Part shown: positions 62,449 to 64,000 of the stretch, piece by piece
Layout of the letters: the number at the start of each line of letters is the position of its first letter
How positions within the stretch are numbered: the stretch's first letter is position 1
DNA from: Sphingomonadaceae bacterium 3R27C6
Lineage (GTDB): Bacteria > Pseudomonadota > Alphaproteobacteria > Sphingomonadales > Sphingomonadaceae
Length of the DNA stretch: 64,000 nucleotides
Direction: 5' to 3'
Assembly: GCA_005503215.1 (NCBI GenBank)
Contig: SCNS01000003.1
Span: 62,001-126,000, forward strand
Notes under the pieces: model-generated
The model's input: the letters and a program-made list of their open reading frames with translations, nothing else
Told to the model about the DNA's origin: nothing
Databases searched by the model: none
Program-made: the position numbers and the translations under genes

Positions 62449-63351
62449 ATGGTCGAAACAGGGACTCCCGCGCTGAACCGCAGCCGCGAGACACGCGCCG
62501 CTACGCAAAGCGGCTATCTGATGCTGTTCATCTGGTTGCTACTGCTGGGCGTCGCCACCTGGGCGGGGATCACCAACGCCAACGCCGAATATATGGTCGC
62601 GTGGAAATGGATCATCGTTGTCGCCTCGGCGGTCGTGGGCCTGCTGATCCTGTGTGGCTTCTACCTCATCAATCCCAACGAGGCCGCCGCGATCCAGCTG
62701 TTCGGCGCGTATAAGGGCACCGACCGCGAAGAGGGGCTGCGCTGGGTGCTGCCTTGGCTGACACGCAAGAAGATCGCGGTGCGCGCGAACAACGTGATTT
62801 CGGACAAGATCAAGGTGAACGACCTTCGCGGCAATCCGATCGAGATGGCGGCGCAGGTCGTGTGGCGTGTCACCGACACCGCGCAGGCTTTGTTCGACGT
62901 CGATGACTACAAGGAATTCGTGATGGCGCAGATCGAGGCCGCAGTGCGCTCGATCGGTTCGCGCTATCCCTATGACGATATCGAGCATCAGGAAGTCACG
63001 CTGCGCGGCAACCATGACGAGGTCGGGGTCGAACTCAGGAAGGCGTTGATCGAGCGGCTGAGCGTCGCGGGGATCACCGTCGACGAATGCGGGCTCACGC
63101 ACCTCGCCTATGCGCAGGAAATCGCCGGCGCGATGCTCCGGCGCCAGCAGGCCGAGGCGGTGATCGCGGCGCGCAAGAAGCTGGTCGAGGGCGCGGTGAC
63201 GATGGTCGAGATGGCGCTGACCCAATTGTCCGAAAAGGGCGTCGTGGACCTCGACGACGAACGCAAGGCGGTGATGGTGTCGAACCTGATGGTCGTGCTG
63301 TGCGGCGAACGCGACACGCAGCCGGTCGTGAACGCCGGATCGCTTTACTGA
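62449..63351 (+). CDS. SPFH/band 7 domain membrane protein
   Basis: 300 residues from ATG 62449 (CGGAGGG upstream). Two N-terminal membrane helices ([40 protein letters not shown]) are followed by an SPFH domain (about 75-270): [18 protein letters not shown], then [20 protein letters not shown] and [20 protein letters not shown], typical band 7 segments. Stomatin-like proteins form membrane microdomain scaffolds and often act with proteases. It leads a three-gene operon with a ribbon-helix-helix protein and a small membrane protein. Confidence 0.92.
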   Translation: MVETGTPALNRSRETRAATQSGYLMLFIWLLLLGVATWAGITNANAEYMVAWKWIIVVASAVVGLLILCGFYLINPNEAAAIQLFGAYKGTDREEGLRWVLPWLTRKKIAVRANNVISDKIKVNDLRGNPIEMAAQVVWRVTDTAQALFDVDDYKEFVMAQIEAAVRSIGSRYPYDDIEHQEVTLRGNHDEVGVELRKALIERLSVAGITVDECGLTHLAYAQEIAGAMLRRQQAEAVIAARKKLVEGAVTMVEMALTQLSEKGVVDLDDERKAVMVSNLMVVLCGERDTQPVVNAGSLY

Positions 63352-63360
63352 GTTGAAGCG

Positions 63361-63564
63361 ATGCCCGCGTCCGTCAAGAAAGCCTTTGCCCTCCGCCTCG
63401 ATCCCGCGCTCTATGCGGCGATCGAGCGGATGGCGGCCGCCGACTTGCGCAGCGCCAACGCCGAAATCGAGGTATTGCTGCGCGAGGCGCTGGCGCGGCG
63501 CGGCATGACGGTAAAACCGCCCGTTCCCGCCCGGCGCGGGCGGCCGCCGAAAGAGGAAGGCTGA
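63361..63564 (+). CDS. Arc/ribbon-helix-helix DNA-binding protein
   Basis: 67 residues. KAFALRLDPALYAAIERMAA, then RSANAEIEVLLREALARRG, is the Arc/MetJ-type ribbon-helix-helix pattern (beta strand, then two helices, with the N-cap S/N in RSANAEIE). A basic Pro-rich tail (PARRGRPPKEEG) follows. It is likely a dimeric regulator of its own operon through the palindrome at 62399-62432 (inference). It begins 9 bp after the SPFH stop. Confidence 0.88.
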   Translation: MPASVKKAFALRLDPALYAAIERMAAADLRSANAEIEVLLREALARRGMTVKPPVPARRGRPPKEEG

Positions 63565-63566
63565 TT

Positions 63567-63809
63567 ATGCTCCACCTGTTCATGCGCAAGAGTCCCTGGT
63601 TTCGCGCCAAGCGCCACGGCTATGGCACCGGGCTGCCGTTCGTCTGGGAAGGCTGGTTCTTCCTCGCGCTTCATATCGCGATGATCGCCGGTCTCGCCTG
63701 GCTCTTCCGGGACCGGCCCGTTCTGATGACCATCCTGGTCGTCCTCGCGGGGCTCGCCCCGATGCCGATTTACCGCGCCAAGACCGAGGGCGGCTGGCGC
63801 TGGCGATAA
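63567..63809 (+). CDS. Small membrane protein of the SPFH operon
   Basis: 80 residues, begins 2 bp after the ribbon-helix-helix stop. Two membrane helices (FFLALHIAMIAGLAWLFRDR region and LMTILVVLAGLAPMPIY) with basic ends (RAKRHGYGTG; RAKTEGGWRWR). No named family recognised. Its tight linkage suggests it works with the SPFH protein. Confidence 0.8.
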   Translation: MLHLFMRKSPWFRAKRHGYGTGLPFVWEGWFFLALHIAMIAGLAWLFRDRPVLMTILVVLAGLAPMPIYRAKTEGGWRWR

Positions 63810-63896
63810 GGTCGCGCGACATTATTTGGGGATAGCTGCCAATAGCCGCCCCGCCCCGCTTGCCCCCGACTCGCTAGATGGTTAAGGCCGGTCTCT

Positions 63897-64000
63897 ATGA
63901 CCGCCGCCACCACGCCCGTTCGCATTGCCCCGTCGATCCTCAGCGCCGATTTCGCGCAGCTGGGCGAGGAAGTGCGCGCGATCGAGACCGCGGGCGCCGA
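63897..64000 (+). CDS. rpe: Ribulose-phosphate 3-epimerase, 5' end only
   Basis: 34 residues are visible before the window ends. VRIAPSILSADFAQLGEEVR is the diagnostic N-terminus of Rpe (PSILSADF with the catalytic-site Ser). It interconverts ribulose 5-phosphate and xylulose 5-phosphate. Confidence 0.92.
   Translation, partial: MTAATTPVRIAPSILSADFAQLGEEVRAIETAGA

Noticed and set aside
61414..62508. Longer methyltransferase starting at 62508
   Set aside because: The extra 108 residues have no family counterpart, run through the promoter palindrome at 62399-62432, and ATG 62184 has a strong GGAGG site.
63878..63885. CtrA half-site (ATGGTTAA) before rpe
   Set aside because: No second TTAA at the required 7-bp spacing; a single 8-mer is weak evidence.

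Overview
The window is typical high-GC alphaproteobacterial chromosome. Several things point to Sphingomonadales, probably a Sphingopyxis- or Sphingomonas-like organism: a crtY-crtI-crtB carotenoid cluster, numerous TonB-dependent receptors and acyl-CoA enzymes, an alphaproteobacterial SspB, and dispersed palindromic repeats of the kind common in sphingomonads. The genus is an inference; no rRNA or tRNA gene is visible. There is no phage, transposase, integrase or CRISPR array in the window. It is gene-dense, with many 1-4 bp ATGA/TAATG/TGATG overlaps that imply translational coupling.

Layout. 0-5 kb: fatty or aromatic acyl-CoA degradation (acyl-CoA ligase, DsbA-like isomerase, crotonase, all minus), a winged-helix regulator with a degenerate receiver, and a second acyl-CoA ligase facing the other way. 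5.1-5.8 kb: an AT-richer orphan exported protein. 5.9-11.2 kb: a six-gene minus-strand chain, crtY-crtI-LOG family-crtB-pnuC-nicotinamide riboside kinase-like. 11.3-16.2 kb (plus): a sterol desaturase-family hydroxylase, a DUF2141 protein, lnt, metK and trmB. 16.3-23 kb: an Lrp/AsnC regulator coupled to a cyanophycinase/isoaspartyl-peptidase fusion, divergent from a TonB receptor and a serine hydrolase; together they look like a scavenging locus for cyanophycin or isoaspartyl peptides. 23.2-28.9 kb: a two-gene exported system, a CHAT cysteine protease coupled to a 1319-residue propeller-helical-propeller protein. 29.2-33.6 kb: an iron/siderophore uptake operon (TonB receptor, DUF3649, PepSY, DUF3325) behind tandem Fur-like boxes. 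33.8-36.8 kb: envelope proteins including an L,D-transpeptidase. 37-41.6 kb: a complete napEFDABC periplasmic nitrate reductase operon. 41.6-47.1 kb: small exported proteins, LysR, TSUP exporter, a KAS III-type synthase behind a likely CtrA site, and a Ca2+/H+ antiporter. 47.2-50 kb: hisBHAF. 50-54 kb: sspB, fumC, gmk and small membrane proteins. 54-57.9 kb: a beta-oxidation block (thioesterase, SDR, thiolase, acyl-CoA dehydrogenase). 58.2-64 kb: SMP-30 hydrolase, M3 peptidase, methyltransferase, an SPFH/ribbon-helix-helix/small membrane protein operon behind a 34-bp palindrome, and the start of rpe.

Six dispersed palindromic repeat elements of at least three families are visible. One sits in frame inside lnt. 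Another supplies the stop codon and last residues of hisA and the ribosome binding site of hisF. The others fill intergenic space, mainly around the beta-oxidation genes.

The best candidates for something undescribed are the exported CHAT/propeller pair (23.2-28.9 kb), the one-polypeptide cyanophycin degradation enzyme with its transporter and regulator, and the palindrome-controlled SPFH operon.
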